The notes under the pieces were generated by a model, which worked only from the letters and a program-made list of their open reading frames with translations, was not told the DNA's origin and did not search any database. From the NCBI GenBank assembly GCA_963752045.1, contig CAVVWN010000012.1, positions 1 to 64,000 on the forward strand: 64,000 nt of DNA, in the 5' to 3' direction. Position 1 is the stretch's first letter. Each line of letters starts with the position of its first letter. A program made the translations under genes and the position numbers. The DNA is from DATKDF01 sp963752045. GTDB lineage: Bacteria > Acidobacteriota > Vicinamibacteria > Vicinamibacterales > SCN-69-37. Positions 35,670 through 45,100 of the stretch are shown here, piece by piece.

Positions 35670-37244
35670 CCAGACGCCCGCCCCAATCTCGATCACGTAG
35701 GTGAGATGGTCCACGTCCCACGCGCCGACGTTCTTGATGCCGGCCCGCAGGCCCCAGAAGTCCGTCATCCAGGCGACGGCCTTGTTCGCGAAGCGGAACC
35801 GGAACTTGACGCCCATCTCGAAGACGAAATCCCGCTCCTTCACGGTCGTGCCGTCATCCTGACGGATCCGGTTCGTCTCCATGCCGCCGGCAAAATACTG
35901 ATCGAACCACCGCGATGCCGACGGCGTGTACATGAGCAGCCAACCCCAGTTGTGCAGGTTGTCGCCTTTCGCGTACACCCGGTGAACGATGTACCCGCCC
36001 GACAGGGGCTCGTTGAAGTTCTTGACGAAGAAGAGCGGAAACGCGACAGACACGCCCCGGTCGCCGTCCGTGTAGTACGACACCGAGTACGGCTTGAGTT
36101 GGAGCCCTTCCGTGAAGAACTCCTGCAGGGGTGCAACCAGGGCTTCGGGGCGTTCGACGACGGGCCAGCCCTCGACTTCCTTCTCCTCCATCTTGTGCCT
36201 GAGCAGCGCATCGTCGACCGCCAGTTCGGATGACGGGAAGGGGCGCAGCTCGTAGACGGCGTTCACGGCGGGATCGCCACCCTCGTCCCGGAGCCGGCCG
36301 CGCAGCATGCTGTCGGCCGGCAGAGGCGGCAGCACGCGATGCTCGGGCCGGCGCACCTTGGCCATCCACGACTCGAACTTGCCGCTGAAGAGCGTGCCCC
36401 CCCGGATCGTGTCACGCACGCCCCAGGCGTCGTTGGGTCGCACGCTCACGTCGTAGCCGGGCGTGTAGTAGCCGTCGGCATTCCTGTCGGTGGCCGTGGC
36501 GTGTTTGCCTTCTTCGACCAGGACGTGAACCGGCAGGAACGTCTCCCGATCGACGTCCATGATGTTGTAGTACCAGCGATTGCCGTGCGCCTCGCCGGTG
36601 ACCCGGACGACGACGACGAGGTAGAACTCCTGGTCGCAGAAATAGCCCAGGCTGCGAGCGAGCTCTCCATTCGAGCGCCCGACGAGCAGTCGGAATTCGG
36701 TGGGCTCGACGTCGTGGGGGTGCTCGCCCACGCCGGCCTCTTCGGGAAAATAGGCGATGTACTTCAGGTGCAGTGCCGCGAGGCTCCCGAGGTCCAGAAC
36801 GGCGCTGCCAGGGTCGGCTGGATCCGCAATGAACCCGGGCCGGTCAGCGTCGGGAAGCTCTCTCACCCCGTTGAGCTGGTAGTAGACGACCGGAGACTCT
36901 GGCTGCGATTCGAAGGGTAGTGCCGCGGGCACCCGTAGATCACGACCCCGCTTGTTGCTCGATGTCGGTTCGTCGGGTGAGAGCCAGAATACCGGGGCGG
37001 CGTACGAAGCGAGCTGCTGCAGTGTCATGCGCCGCTCGGTGCCTTTCCATACGAGCCCGGTGGCCTGCTCCAGGTCCTGGCATCCTCTGAGCGACGGTGG
37101 TTGCTGAGCGCCGGCGGGCGCGCTCCAGGCGAACAGGGCCAGAAGAAACAGTCCGCACGTCACATCCAGTCCCGACCGTTGCCAGCGCACGCGCATCACT
37201 CTCACCGCCTTCCGCACCGATTCTATCAAGGCACGGAGGATCAT
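35667..37244 (-). CDS. Exported protein of unknown function, weakly Vps62-like
   Basis: 525 residues from ATG 37242-37244, overlapping the upstream gene's stop (ATGA). A signal peptide ends near APAGAQ. The mature part has FWLSPDEP, VVYYQLNGV, the dyad HPHDVEPTEFRLLV, and later LVEEGKHATATDRNADGYYTPGYD, reminiscent of the HxxD..E and G-x-H-A pattern of Vps62-like sandwich proteins. The last 150 residues are aromatic-rich, alternating strands (FAGGMETNRIR, VFEMGVKFRFRFANKA) suggesting an outer-membrane barrel or large beta domain. No catalytic motif can be named. The stop codon lies in the repeat. Confidence 0.5.
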   Translation of the reverse strand: MILRALIESVRKAVRVMRVRWQRSGLDVTCGLFLLALFAWSAPAGAQQPPSLRGCQDLEQATGLVWKGTERRMTLQQLASYAAPVFWLSPDEPTSSNKRGRDLRVPAALPFESQPESPVVYYQLNGVRELPDADRPGFIADPADPGSAVLDLGSLAALHLKYIAYFPEEAGVGEHPHDVEPTEFRLLVGRSNGELARSLGYFCDQEFYLVVVVRVTGEAHGNRWYYNIMDVDRETFLPVHVLVEEGKHATATDRNADGYYTPGYDVSVRPNDAWGVRDTIRGGTLFSGKFESWMAKVRRPEHRVLPPLPADSMLRGRLRDEGGDPAVNAVYELRPFPSSELAVDDALLRHKMEEKEVEGWPVVERPEALVAPLQEFFTEGLQLKPYSVSYYTDGDRGVSVAFPLFFVKNFNEPLSGGYIVHRVYAKGDNLHNWGWLLMYTPSASRWFDQYFAGGMETNRIRQDDGTTVKERDFVFEMGVKFRFRFANKAVAWMTDFWGLRAGIKNVGAWDVDHLTYVIEIGAGVW

Positions 37245-38221
37245 CGGCTCAGGCGGGTCAGCTTTCCGGTCGCGATCTCGACCAGATAGATGGCCCGCTC
37301 GAATCCGAAGTCCTGCTGGGCGTCGGCGGTCTCCTCCGGCACGTGGACGAACGCGATGTGCCGGCCGGTCGGCGACCATCGGGGGTCGATGGCGCTCCCG
37401 GACGGCATCGACACGAGCAGTTGCTGATCGGTACCGTCGGCGTTCATCGTGAAGATCTCGGTGCGGCCGCTCCTCGCGCTCATGAACGCGATCTGCGAGG
37501 CGTCGGGAGACCAGGTCGGGTACATCCCATCGAGCGGCTCGGTCGTCAGGCGCGCCATCTGGCGCGTGCCGAGATCGAGCACGTGCACGTCTCGCCAGAC
37601 GTGCATCGCGATCCGCTCCGGGCCCACCGGCGCGAACTGTGGGAACCAGTTGCTGGCCGACTCGGTCAGCCGCTCGAGTCCGGTGCCGTCCAAGTTCACG
37701 CGGAAGACGTCGAACTCGGGCCGCGCACGGTCGGAGATGAACACCAGGGACCGCCCGTCGGGAGCCCATGCGGGCGCCACGTCGCGCCCGGGATGGTTGG
37801 TCACCCGGCTGAGGCCGCTGCCGTCGACGCCAACGACGTAGATCTCGAAGTTCCCGTCACGGTCGGTATCGAAGGCGATCTGTCGTCCGTCGGGCGAGAA
37901 GGCGGGGCCGCCTTCGTCATATGGTGTCTCGAGCACGCGCCGTAAACCGGTGCCGTCGGCCTCGGTCACGAACAGGTCGGCCTTGCCGTCGGGCTGTTCC
38001 GAATAGAACACGATCTCCGCGCCGTCGGGAGACCAGCTGGGCGCCCCATCCCGGACCGGGTCGCCGGCAACGCGGTTGAGGTAGAACGCCGCCACGATGA
38101 GGGTGCCAATCGCGAAGGCGCCGAGCACGATGCGCCGGTTCACGACCGACCGGTCGCGGAGCGCGGCGGCCCGATCGGCGGCACGACGGCCCGGACGCTG
38201 GATCGGACGGGGGCTCGGCAT
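37241..38221 (-). CDS. TolB-like PD40 beta-propeller protein, membrane-anchored
   Basis: 326 residues. One N-terminal transmembrane helix (about 30-47) follows a basic cytoplasmic tail. The rest consists of PD40/WD40-like repeats, five or six of the form W/FSPDG..I.F.S: PSWSPDGAEIVFYSE, PAFSPDGRQIAFDTD, PAWAPDGRSLVFISD, PTWSPDASQIAFMS and PRWSPTGRHIAFVH, each followed by a strand such as DLFVTEADGTGLRR. This is the TolB C-terminal propeller without the TolB N-domain, so a protein-binding scaffold outside the membrane is likely. ATGA coupling to the next gene suggests the two products work together. Confidence 0.7.
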   Translation of the reverse strand: MPSPRPIQRPGRRAADRAAALRDRSVVNRRIVLGAFAIGTLIVAAFYLNRVAGDPVRDGAPSWSPDGAEIVFYSEQPDGKADLFVTEADGTGLRRVLETPYDEGGPAFSPDGRQIAFDTDRDGNFEIYVVGVDGSGLSRVTNHPGRDVAPAWAPDGRSLVFISDRARPEFDVFRVNLDGTGLERLTESASNWFPQFAPVGPERIAMHVWRDVHVLDLGTRQMARLTTEPLDGMYPTWSPDASQIAFMSARSGRTEIFTMNADGTDQQLLVSMPSGSAIDPRWSPTGRHIAFVHVPEETADAQQDFGFERAIYLVEIATGKLTRLSR

Positions 38222-38248
38222 CAGGTCACATCACCCGGACATGTCGAC

Positions 38249-38497
38249 AGGTGCGGCGGGTGCGACAGGGTGCGACAGGTGCGGCGGGTGCGACAGGGTG
38301 CGACGGGGTGCGGCAGGTGCGGCGGGTGCGACAGGGTGCGACGGGGTGCGGCAGGTGCGGCGGGTGCGACCGGGTGCTCGCACAGCCGCGCCGCACCTGG
38401 TCGCACCTGACGCACCTGGTCACACCTGACGCACCTCGTCGCACCTGACGCACCCGACGCACCCCGTCGCACCCGTCGCACCCCGTCGCACCTGTCG
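38249..38497. repeat. Large inverted repeat of GGTGCGACAG/GGTGCGGC units
   Basis: From 38249 to about 38376 the sequence is a tandem array of GGTGCGACAG, GGTGCGGCGG and GGGTGCGACG units. From about 38390 to 38497 the complement appears (GTCGCACCTG, ACGCACCTGG, GTCGCACCCC). The two halves meet at a short centre near 38377-38389. It starts right after the TAG of the S9 peptidase gene and lies upstream of the propeller gene, so it is a large potential hairpin at the 3' end of the peptidase transcript. Confidence 0.75.
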
Positions 38498-38501
38498 CCC
38501 G

Positions 38502-41240
38502 CTATCGCCGTATCTGCCGCTCCCGCTCGATCTCCACGATGTCGACCGCGTCGGGCGCGGCACCCAGCAGGTGTTGCGCGAAGTAATCCACGCGCCGCCA
38601 GAACACGTAGTCGCCCACCGTGCCGCCGAAGCCGTGCCGCACGCCCGGCAGCAGGATGAAGTCGAAGCGTTTGCTGGCCCTGATGAGGGCATCGACCACG
38701 CGGTACGTGTTCGACGGATGCACGTTGTTGTCGATGTCGCCGGTGATGAGCAGCAACTTCCCCTTGAGATTGGCGGCGATGTCCTGGTTCTTGTCGATGT
38801 CGTACTCGAACGTGGTATTGCCTTCTTCGTCGGTGACTTCCTTCACGCCGTCGTGCTTCTCGCTCCACCACCTGTTGTAGATGGCGTTGTCGTGGTTGCC
38901 GGACTCGGAGATGCCGACCTTGAAGAAGTCCGGGTACCCGAACATGGCCGCGGCCGTCATGAAGCCGCCGCCCGAGTGGCCGTAGATGCCCACCCGCTCG
39001 AGATCGATCCAGGCGTGCCGCTTGGCCAGCTGCTCGACGGCGGTCTTCTTGTCGGGCACGCCGTAGTCGCGCAGGTTGCCATAGCCGTAGTTGTGGTACC
39101 ACTTCGATCGCGCCGGGTTGCCGCCGCGGTTGCCCACCTCGATCACGACGAAGCCGACATTGGCGAGCGCCACGTTGGCGTTGGTCGGCGAGAACGTCTT
39201 CGTCACCGACTCGGTCTGCGGGCCCGGATAGACGTACAGGATGATCGGATATCTCTTCGACGGGTCGAAGTCGAACGGCTTGTACATCGTCCCGTAGATA
39301 TCCGTGATGCCGTCGTCGGCCTTCACCTGGAACGGCTCCGGGAACCTGAAGCCGGCCTCGAGGAGCGCGCTGACGTCGGTCGTCTCGAGGTCCATGACCT
39401 TGTTGCCCATCGTGTCGTAGAGCACCGAGACCGGCGCCGAGTCGATGGTGGACGCGTTGTCGACGAAGAACGTGCCCTTGTCGTTCATCGACGCGGTATG
39501 CGACGCGTTGCCGGGATTGAGCAGCGTCATCACCCCCGTATCGAGATTCACGCGGTACAGGTGCTCGAAGTACGGGTCTTCGCCCGGCTCGCGGCCTGCG
39601 GCGTTCACGTACATCACACGGTTCTTCTCGTCGATCTCCTCGATGCTCGTGCACACGAACTCGCCGGACGTGAGCTGGCGCACGAGCGTGCCGTCGCTGG
39701 TGTACAGGTAGTAGTGCCCCCAGCCATCGCGCTCGGACCAGTGGATGAGCTGGCGCCCGCCGTCGAGAAAGCGCAGCGGCTGAATCTCGATGTAGGCATT
39801 AGACCGCTCGGCGATGACTACGCGCGACTCCCCCGTCGCCGCATCCGCCTCGACGATGTCGATGCGCTTCAGATCGCGGCTCGTGCGGTTGAAGTAGAGC
39901 TTGTCGCCTGACGCCGTGATCCAGCGCTGCGCCGCTTCGCCCTTCTCGCGCTGAAGATTCGTGATGGGCGCCGTCGCGAGGCCCATCTGCTGGTCCTTGA
40001 AGGCCTCGGTCTTGACCTTCATCGGCTGCCTGGTCGCCACGTCGAACACCTGGAGCTCGGACTGAGGCTGCTCGCCCTCACCGGGCATGCCGTACTTGTA
40101 GGTCTCGAGCGTCGGACGCGGGTTGGCGAGCGCGTTGATCACCCAGAGGTCCTTGACCTTCCGCGAGTCCTGTCGAACCGCGGAGAACTTCGCGCTGTCC
40201 TGCGACCAGACGACACCGCTCGCCGAGCTGCGCGGCCCGAACTTCTTGTCCATCTCGGTCTCGGTCGTGCCGCCACGGCCGCGCCCGCCTCCGCCTCGCT
40301 GGCCCTGCTGCTCCTCCTGCTGCTGGTCGTCGTTGCCGCCCCGGCCCCGCCGGCCGTAGCCGTAATCCTCCTCGCCGTCGGTCGTGAGCTGCGTCTCGAC
40401 GACGTCGGGATCGTCGGCCTTGGCTTTGGCCTTGGCGAAGTTCTCGGCATCCATCATGAACAGGTTCTGCCCGCGGGCGAACACCACCCACTGCTTGTCC
40501 GGCGACACGTTCGCCCAGTTGGGGTCGTCCTCCTCCGGCTTGTACTTGTCGTTGAGCGTCACCGTGCCGGTGGCGATGTCGTACTCGAGCCACCACTGCA
40601 CGGTGTTCGCGGCCGCGCCGTCTCCGCCTCGGCCGCGGCCGCCGCCCTGCTGGTTGCCGCGCCCGCCACCGCGGCGCCCGCCGCCCTGCACCTGGTTCTG
40701 TTCCTGCTGGGTTTCCCCGAGGATCTCCTCGCCGGCCGCGTTGACCACCCGGGAGTCGCGCGGCAGCCTGACCGCGAAGCGAATCCTCGTGTCCTGGTCG
40801 ATGAACTCAATCTGCGTGATTGGCAGGTGCTGCGCATCGTACGGCGTGCGCAGGATGCGCGTGAGCTGGGCCGCCAGCTTCGCGTTGTCCCAGAGCGGCG
40901 CCCTGCTCTTCTTCACCGGATCGACCACCCACCAGTTCTCGCCGGCCGGCGTCTCGTACGAGTACCAGAACCGATCGCTGAACTCGAGCCAGTGCGGCGT
41001 GACCGCCCGCGAGAACACGTACTTCCCCACCTTGTCGGCGCGCCACTGGGCGGCCAGCAGATAGTTGGGAACCGGCGCGTCCGACCCGGCCGGGAGCATG
41101 GCCGCCGCCGGGCCCGTGGCCGCCTGCGCCTGGGCGCGCACGAAGAGCGGCAGCAGGGTCGTCTCCGACCGGGAGGCGGCAAGCGGCGCGGCCATCCACA
41201 CGACGGCCACGGCCAGGGCAACGCGAACGAGCATCTTCAT
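38502..41240 (-). CDS. S9-family serine peptidase, dipeptidyl-peptidase IV-like
   Basis: 912 residues from ATG 41238-41240, preceded by GGAG; the longer frame adds no signal. A signal peptide is followed by an N-terminal DPP IV-type propeller that carries two Gln/Gly/Arg-rich low-complexity inserts (about 170-200 and 310-330). The C-terminal hydrolase has the nucleophile motif GHSGGGFM (Ser near 753), the Asp in ITGDIDNNVHPSNT and the His in GVRHGFGG. The RYPIILYVYPGPQ lead is typical. It probably releases dipeptides outside the cytoplasm, in peptide scavenging together with the other exported peptidase. Confidence 0.9.
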   Translation of the reverse strand: MKMLVRVALAVAVVWMAAPLAASRSETTLLPLFVRAQAQAATGPAAAMLPAGSDAPVPNYLLAAQWRADKVGKYVFSRAVTPHWLEFSDRFWYSYETPAGENWWVVDPVKKSRAPLWDNAKLAAQLTRILRTPYDAQHLPITQIEFIDQDTRIRFAVRLPRDSRVVNAAGEEILGETQQEQNQVQGGGRRGGGRGNQQGGGRGRGGDGAAANTVQWWLEYDIATGTVTLNDKYKPEEDDPNWANVSPDKQWVVFARGQNLFMMDAENFAKAKAKADDPDVVETQLTTDGEEDYGYGRRGRGGNDDQQQEEQQGQRGGGGRGRGGTTETEMDKKFGPRSSASGVVWSQDSAKFSAVRQDSRKVKDLWVINALANPRPTLETYKYGMPGEGEQPQSELQVFDVATRQPMKVKTEAFKDQQMGLATAPITNLQREKGEAAQRWITASGDKLYFNRTSRDLKRIDIVEADAATGESRVVIAERSNAYIEIQPLRFLDGGRQLIHWSERDGWGHYYLYTSDGTLVRQLTSGEFVCTSIEEIDEKNRVMYVNAAGREPGEDPYFEHLYRVNLDTGVMTLLNPGNASHTASMNDKGTFFVDNASTIDSAPVSVLYDTMGNKVMDLETTDVSALLEAGFRFPEPFQVKADDGITDIYGTMYKPFDFDPSKRYPIILYVYPGPQTESVTKTFSPTNANVALANVGFVVIEVGNRGGNPARSKWYHNYGYGNLRDYGVPDKKTAVEQLAKRHAWIDLERVGIYGHSGGGFMTAAAMFGYPDFFKVGISESGNHDNAIYNRWWSEKHDGVKEVTDEEGNTTFEYDIDKNQDIAANLKGKLLLITGDIDNNVHPSNTYRVVDALIRASKRFDFILLPGVRHGFGGTVGDYVFWRRVDYFAQHLLGAAPDAVDIVEIERERQIRR

Positions 41241-41279
41241 CGGCAGGCTCCTTGAAAAGGCGGGGCCACTATACATCGG

Positions 41280-41318
41280 GGCGGGTGCGTCAGGGTGCGA
41301 CGGGTGCGTCAGGGTGCT
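41280..41318. repeat. GGGTGCGTCA/GGGTGCGACG tandem repeat at a gene 3' end
   Basis: About four units (GGGTGCGTCA, GGGTGCGACG, GGGTGCGTCA, GGGTGC) lie directly after the stop of the HAD gene and upstream of the S9 peptidase start. The unit is nearly that of the array at 38249-38497, 3 kb away, but only one orientation is present. Confidence 0.6.
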
Positions 41319-42113
41319 TCAGAGGAAGTCGAAGTGGCGGCAGCCTTCGAGGACGCCGGCGGCGAAGGGCTCGCGAGCCAGATAGAGGTTGGCTTCGAGG
41401 CCGGCTGCGCGAGCCTCGCGCGCCAGCAGAGTCCGCAGCTCGTCCGGGGCGTTTCCCACGAGCACGGCCGGATGCCCGCTCAGGAGCGCGTCGCGGTCGT
41501 TGCCCGAATCGCCCGCAAACAGCACGTCGGCGGCATCGAGGCCGAGCGTCCGGCAGAGCCACGCGAGCGCCTGACGCTTGCCGGCCGACTGCGGCAGGAT
41601 GTCGACAAGACCGTCGCCGGTGACCGGGTCCTCGCTCGAGATCACGGCGACGCGCGTCTCGAGCGGCGCGAGGCGCCGCCCGAGCTCGTCTGCGGCACGT
41701 GCCCGATTGGCGCCGCGCAGGTAATAGCTCAGCTTGAACTCCGCCTGCTTGGCGGCCTCCTGCAGCTCGAGGCCCGGCACGCCGCCGAGCACCCGCCTGA
41801 TCTCCGGCATCGACGCGGCGCCGAGCGCCTCGGTCATCGCGCGTCGAAACGACAGATCCAGCACGTACTCGTCGCCCTCCCGCACGTGCAGGCACGTGCC
41901 CACGTCCGAGAAGATCCGCGACGGCCACGGGAGGCCGGCCGCCCGAATGCCCTCGAGCGCAAGCTCGGCATGCCGGCCCGTGACATACGCCAGGCCGAGC
42001 CCGGCCTCGGCCGTCAATGCCGCGAAACGTGCCACGTCACGCCGCGTCCCGGCGTCGGGCACGGGCGCGATGAGGGTCCCGTCGAGATCGGAGGCCAGAT
42101 ACCGGGTTCGCAT
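41319..42113 (-). CDS. Sucrose-phosphate-phosphatase-like HAD-IIB hydrolase
   Basis: 264 residues from ATG 42111-42113; the longer frame overlaps the divergent promoter. HAD motifs: LASDLDGTL (motif I, nucleophile Asp), YVTGRH (motif II), a Lys in QSAGKRQAL (motif III) and LFAGDSGNDRDAL (motif IV). A C2-type cap between II and III includes EFKLSYYLRG, as in the S6PP family, which removes phosphate from sucrose-6-phosphate. It is divergent from a fused sucrose-phosphate synthase with its own HAD domain, so either two phosphatases serve one pathway or this one has a different substrate such as mannosylglycerate phosphate. Confidence 0.8.
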   Translation of the reverse strand: MRTRYLASDLDGTLIAPVPDAGTRRDVARFAALTAEAGLGLAYVTGRHAELALEGIRAAGLPWPSRIFSDVGTCLHVREGDEYVLDLSFRRAMTEALGAASMPEIRRVLGGVPGLELQEAAKQAEFKLSYYLRGANRARAADELGRRLAPLETRVAVISSEDPVTGDGLVDILPQSAGKRQALAWLCRTLGLDAADVLFAGDSGNDRDALLSGHPAVLVGNAPDELRTLLAREARAAGLEANLYLAREPFAAGVLEGCRHFDFL

Positions 42114-42175
42114 CGAGGTCCGAGAAAGTCTACGATCAGATGGGACGCGCCGCCTGACGCGCCGCACGCGGACTC

Positions 42176-45100
42176 ATGCCAGAGAGATCGACATTCACGC
42201 TGCTCAAAGGTCGTCCGCCACCGGCATCGAGCGGCCCGCGTCCACTTGTCTTCGGCGAAGTCCTCTTCGACCAATTCCCCGACGGGACACGCGTGCTCGG
42301 CGGCGCGCCGTTCAACGTCGCCTGGCACCTGAAGGGCCTCGACGTCGAGGCCCAGGTCGTGTCGGCTGTGGGCGACGACGAGGCCGGGCGCGAGGTGGTG
42401 GAGCGGATGGAGGCCTGGGGCCTCGACGCGTCGGGCATCCAGGTGAACCGGCGCCACCCGACCGGCCATGTCACGGTGACGCCGGGCCCGCTCGACAACC
42501 AGTTCGAGATTCCGTTCGGCCAGGCCTGGGACTTCATCGACCGCCGGCAGGCCGGGCGCGCCGTTCGCGACACGCCGCCACTCATCTACCATGGCACGCT
42601 CGCCCTCCGGAGCGACCAGAGCTGGCGCGCGCTCAAGCGCCTGACGACCGGCGCGGTCCCGTCGTTCGTCGACCTGAACCTCCGCGACCCGTGGTCGACG
42701 ACCGAACGCATTCGCTGGTGCCTGCTCACGGCGCGGTGGCTCAAGCTCAACGCCGACGAGCTGGCGCTCATCACGTCGGCGCCGACCGGCACCGTCGAGT
42801 CGTGCGAACGGGCGGCGCGCACGCTCGCCGCCACCCACGGTCTTCATCAGGTCATCGTGACGCGCGGATCGGCCGGGGTGCTGAGCGTCTCGGAAAACGG
42901 CGCGGCGGCCGAAGTGCCGTCGCCGGCCGTGCCCGACCTGGTCGACACGGTGGGCGCCGGCGACGCGGTGAGCGCGGTCGTCTGCGTCGGGCTGCTCCGC
43001 GGCTGGCCGATGGAGACGACGCTGGCGCGGGCGGTGGCGCTCGCCGCTGACATCTGCCGCATCCGGGGTGCGGTCACGTCGGATCTCGAAACCTACGAAC
43101 GGCACGTCCGCGACTGGGCCGCCCACGAAGCGGCGACGACCACACGGCGCCCGGACGGCCTGTATATCCTCTCGCTCAGCCTGCACGGGCTCGTGCGCGG
43201 CACGGCCATCGAGCTCGGCCGCGATGCCGACACCGGCGGCCAGGTCACGTACGCCGTCGACCAGGCCCGCGCGCTCGCCGCGCATCCGGACGTCGCGCAG
43301 GTCGATCTGGTCACCCGGCTCATCGACGACAGCCGCGTCGCCCCCTCGTACCTGCGGCCCTTCGAACGGCTCGCCGACGACGCCCAGATCGTCCGACTGC
43401 CCTTCGGGCCGTCCCGATACCTCCACAAGGAATCCCTGTGGCCGCACCTCGACGAGCTCGTCGACGAGTTGACGCGGTACATCCGTCGCGTCGGCCGGGT
43501 TCCGGACATCGTCCACGGGCACTACGCCGATGCGGGCCTCTCGGGCGCCGAGCTCGCCAAGGTCCTGGGCGTTCCGTTCTTCTTCACGGGGCATTCGCTG
43601 GGGCGTGTCAAACGCGAGCGGCTGCTGGCCGCCGGCAAGGACGCGGCCGCCATCGAGGAGCGCTATCACCTTCGCACGCGCATCGAGGCCGAAGAACACG
43701 CGCTCGAGACCGCCAACGTCGTCATTGCCAGCACGGCTCAGGAAGTCGAAGAGCAGTACTCGGCCTACGACCACTATCAGCCGGACGAGATGCGGGTCAT
43801 TCCGCCCGGCGTGGATCTCGAGCGGTTCTCGCCCCCCGGCGACGACTGGCCCGACCCACCCATCGCGCTCGAGCTCGCCCGCTTTCTGGCCGACTCCAAC
43901 AAGCCGATGATCCTGGCGATCGCGCGGCCGGACGAGCGCAAGAACTTCGAGGGCCTCGTCGAGGCGTTTGCCATGAGCCAGCGCCTGAGGTCGCAGGCCA
44001 ACCTCGTGCTCGTCGTCGGCAGTCGCGACGACATCACGGAGATGCCCGGCCAGCCTCGCGCGGTGCTCACGCGGCTCCTGCTGCTCATCGACCGGCACGA
44101 CCTGTACGGATCGGTGGCCTACCCGAAGGCCCACGACACGGAGGACGTGCCGGACCTCTACCGGCTGGCGGCACGGTCCGGAGGCGTCTTCGTCAATCCG
44201 GCCCTGACCGAGCCGTTCGGCCTGACACTGCTCGAAGCCGCGGCATCGGGCCTGCCCATCGTCGCGACCAACGACGGCGGGCCGCGCGACATCCTCTCGG
44301 TCTGCCGGAACGGCCTGCTCGTCGACGCGACGAGCCCGGCCGACATCAGTCGTGGCCTCGAAGACGCGCTGTCGTCGCGTGCGCGATGGGAGACCTGGGC
44401 CTCGAGCGGGCTCACGGCCGTCCACGAGCACTACGGCTGGGCCAGCCACGCGCGGCGGTACGTGCGCGAGGTCCAGCGCGTGCTGGGCACCAGCCATCGG
44501 GGCGGCGCCGCGCCGATGGTCACGCGCCTGCCGGTCATCGACCGACTGCTCGTGGTGGACATCGACGACACGCTGTCGGGAGACGAAGACGCCCGGCACG
44601 CCCTGATGGCCAGGCTCGACGGAGCGGGCGACCGCGTCGGGTTCTGCGTCGCCACGGGGCGGACACTTGCGAGCGCGCTCGACAGCCTGCGCGCCTGGAA
44701 CCTGCGGCTGCCCGACGTGCTGATCACCGCGGCGGGCACCGCCGTCCATTACGGCGCGCATCTCGTCTCGGACCAGGCCTGGGAGCGCCAGATCCGCTAC
44801 CGGTGGAATCGAGACCAGGTCGAACGCGCGCTGTCAGGGCTCGATCGGCTCACGCCCGGCGATCCCGGCGATCAGACGCCTTACCGATTGCGCTTCCGCG
44901 TCGCGCCCGAATCCGGCCTCTCGGCGGCGGCCGTCCGCCGCCACGTGCGCCAGCAGGGCGTGCATGCGACGGCGATCGCCGACCATCGGCGTCACGTCGA
45001 CGTCATCCCGGTTCGCGCCTCGCCCGGGCTCGCGCTACGCTACCTCTGTTTCAAGTGGGACATGTCGCCCGAGCGCGTGCTCGTCGCCGGCGATTCGGGT

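Noticed and set aside
42014..44761. A 915-codon minus-strand open frame
   Set aside because: Antisense to the fused sucrose enzyme, with no recognisable domain; a high-GC shadow.
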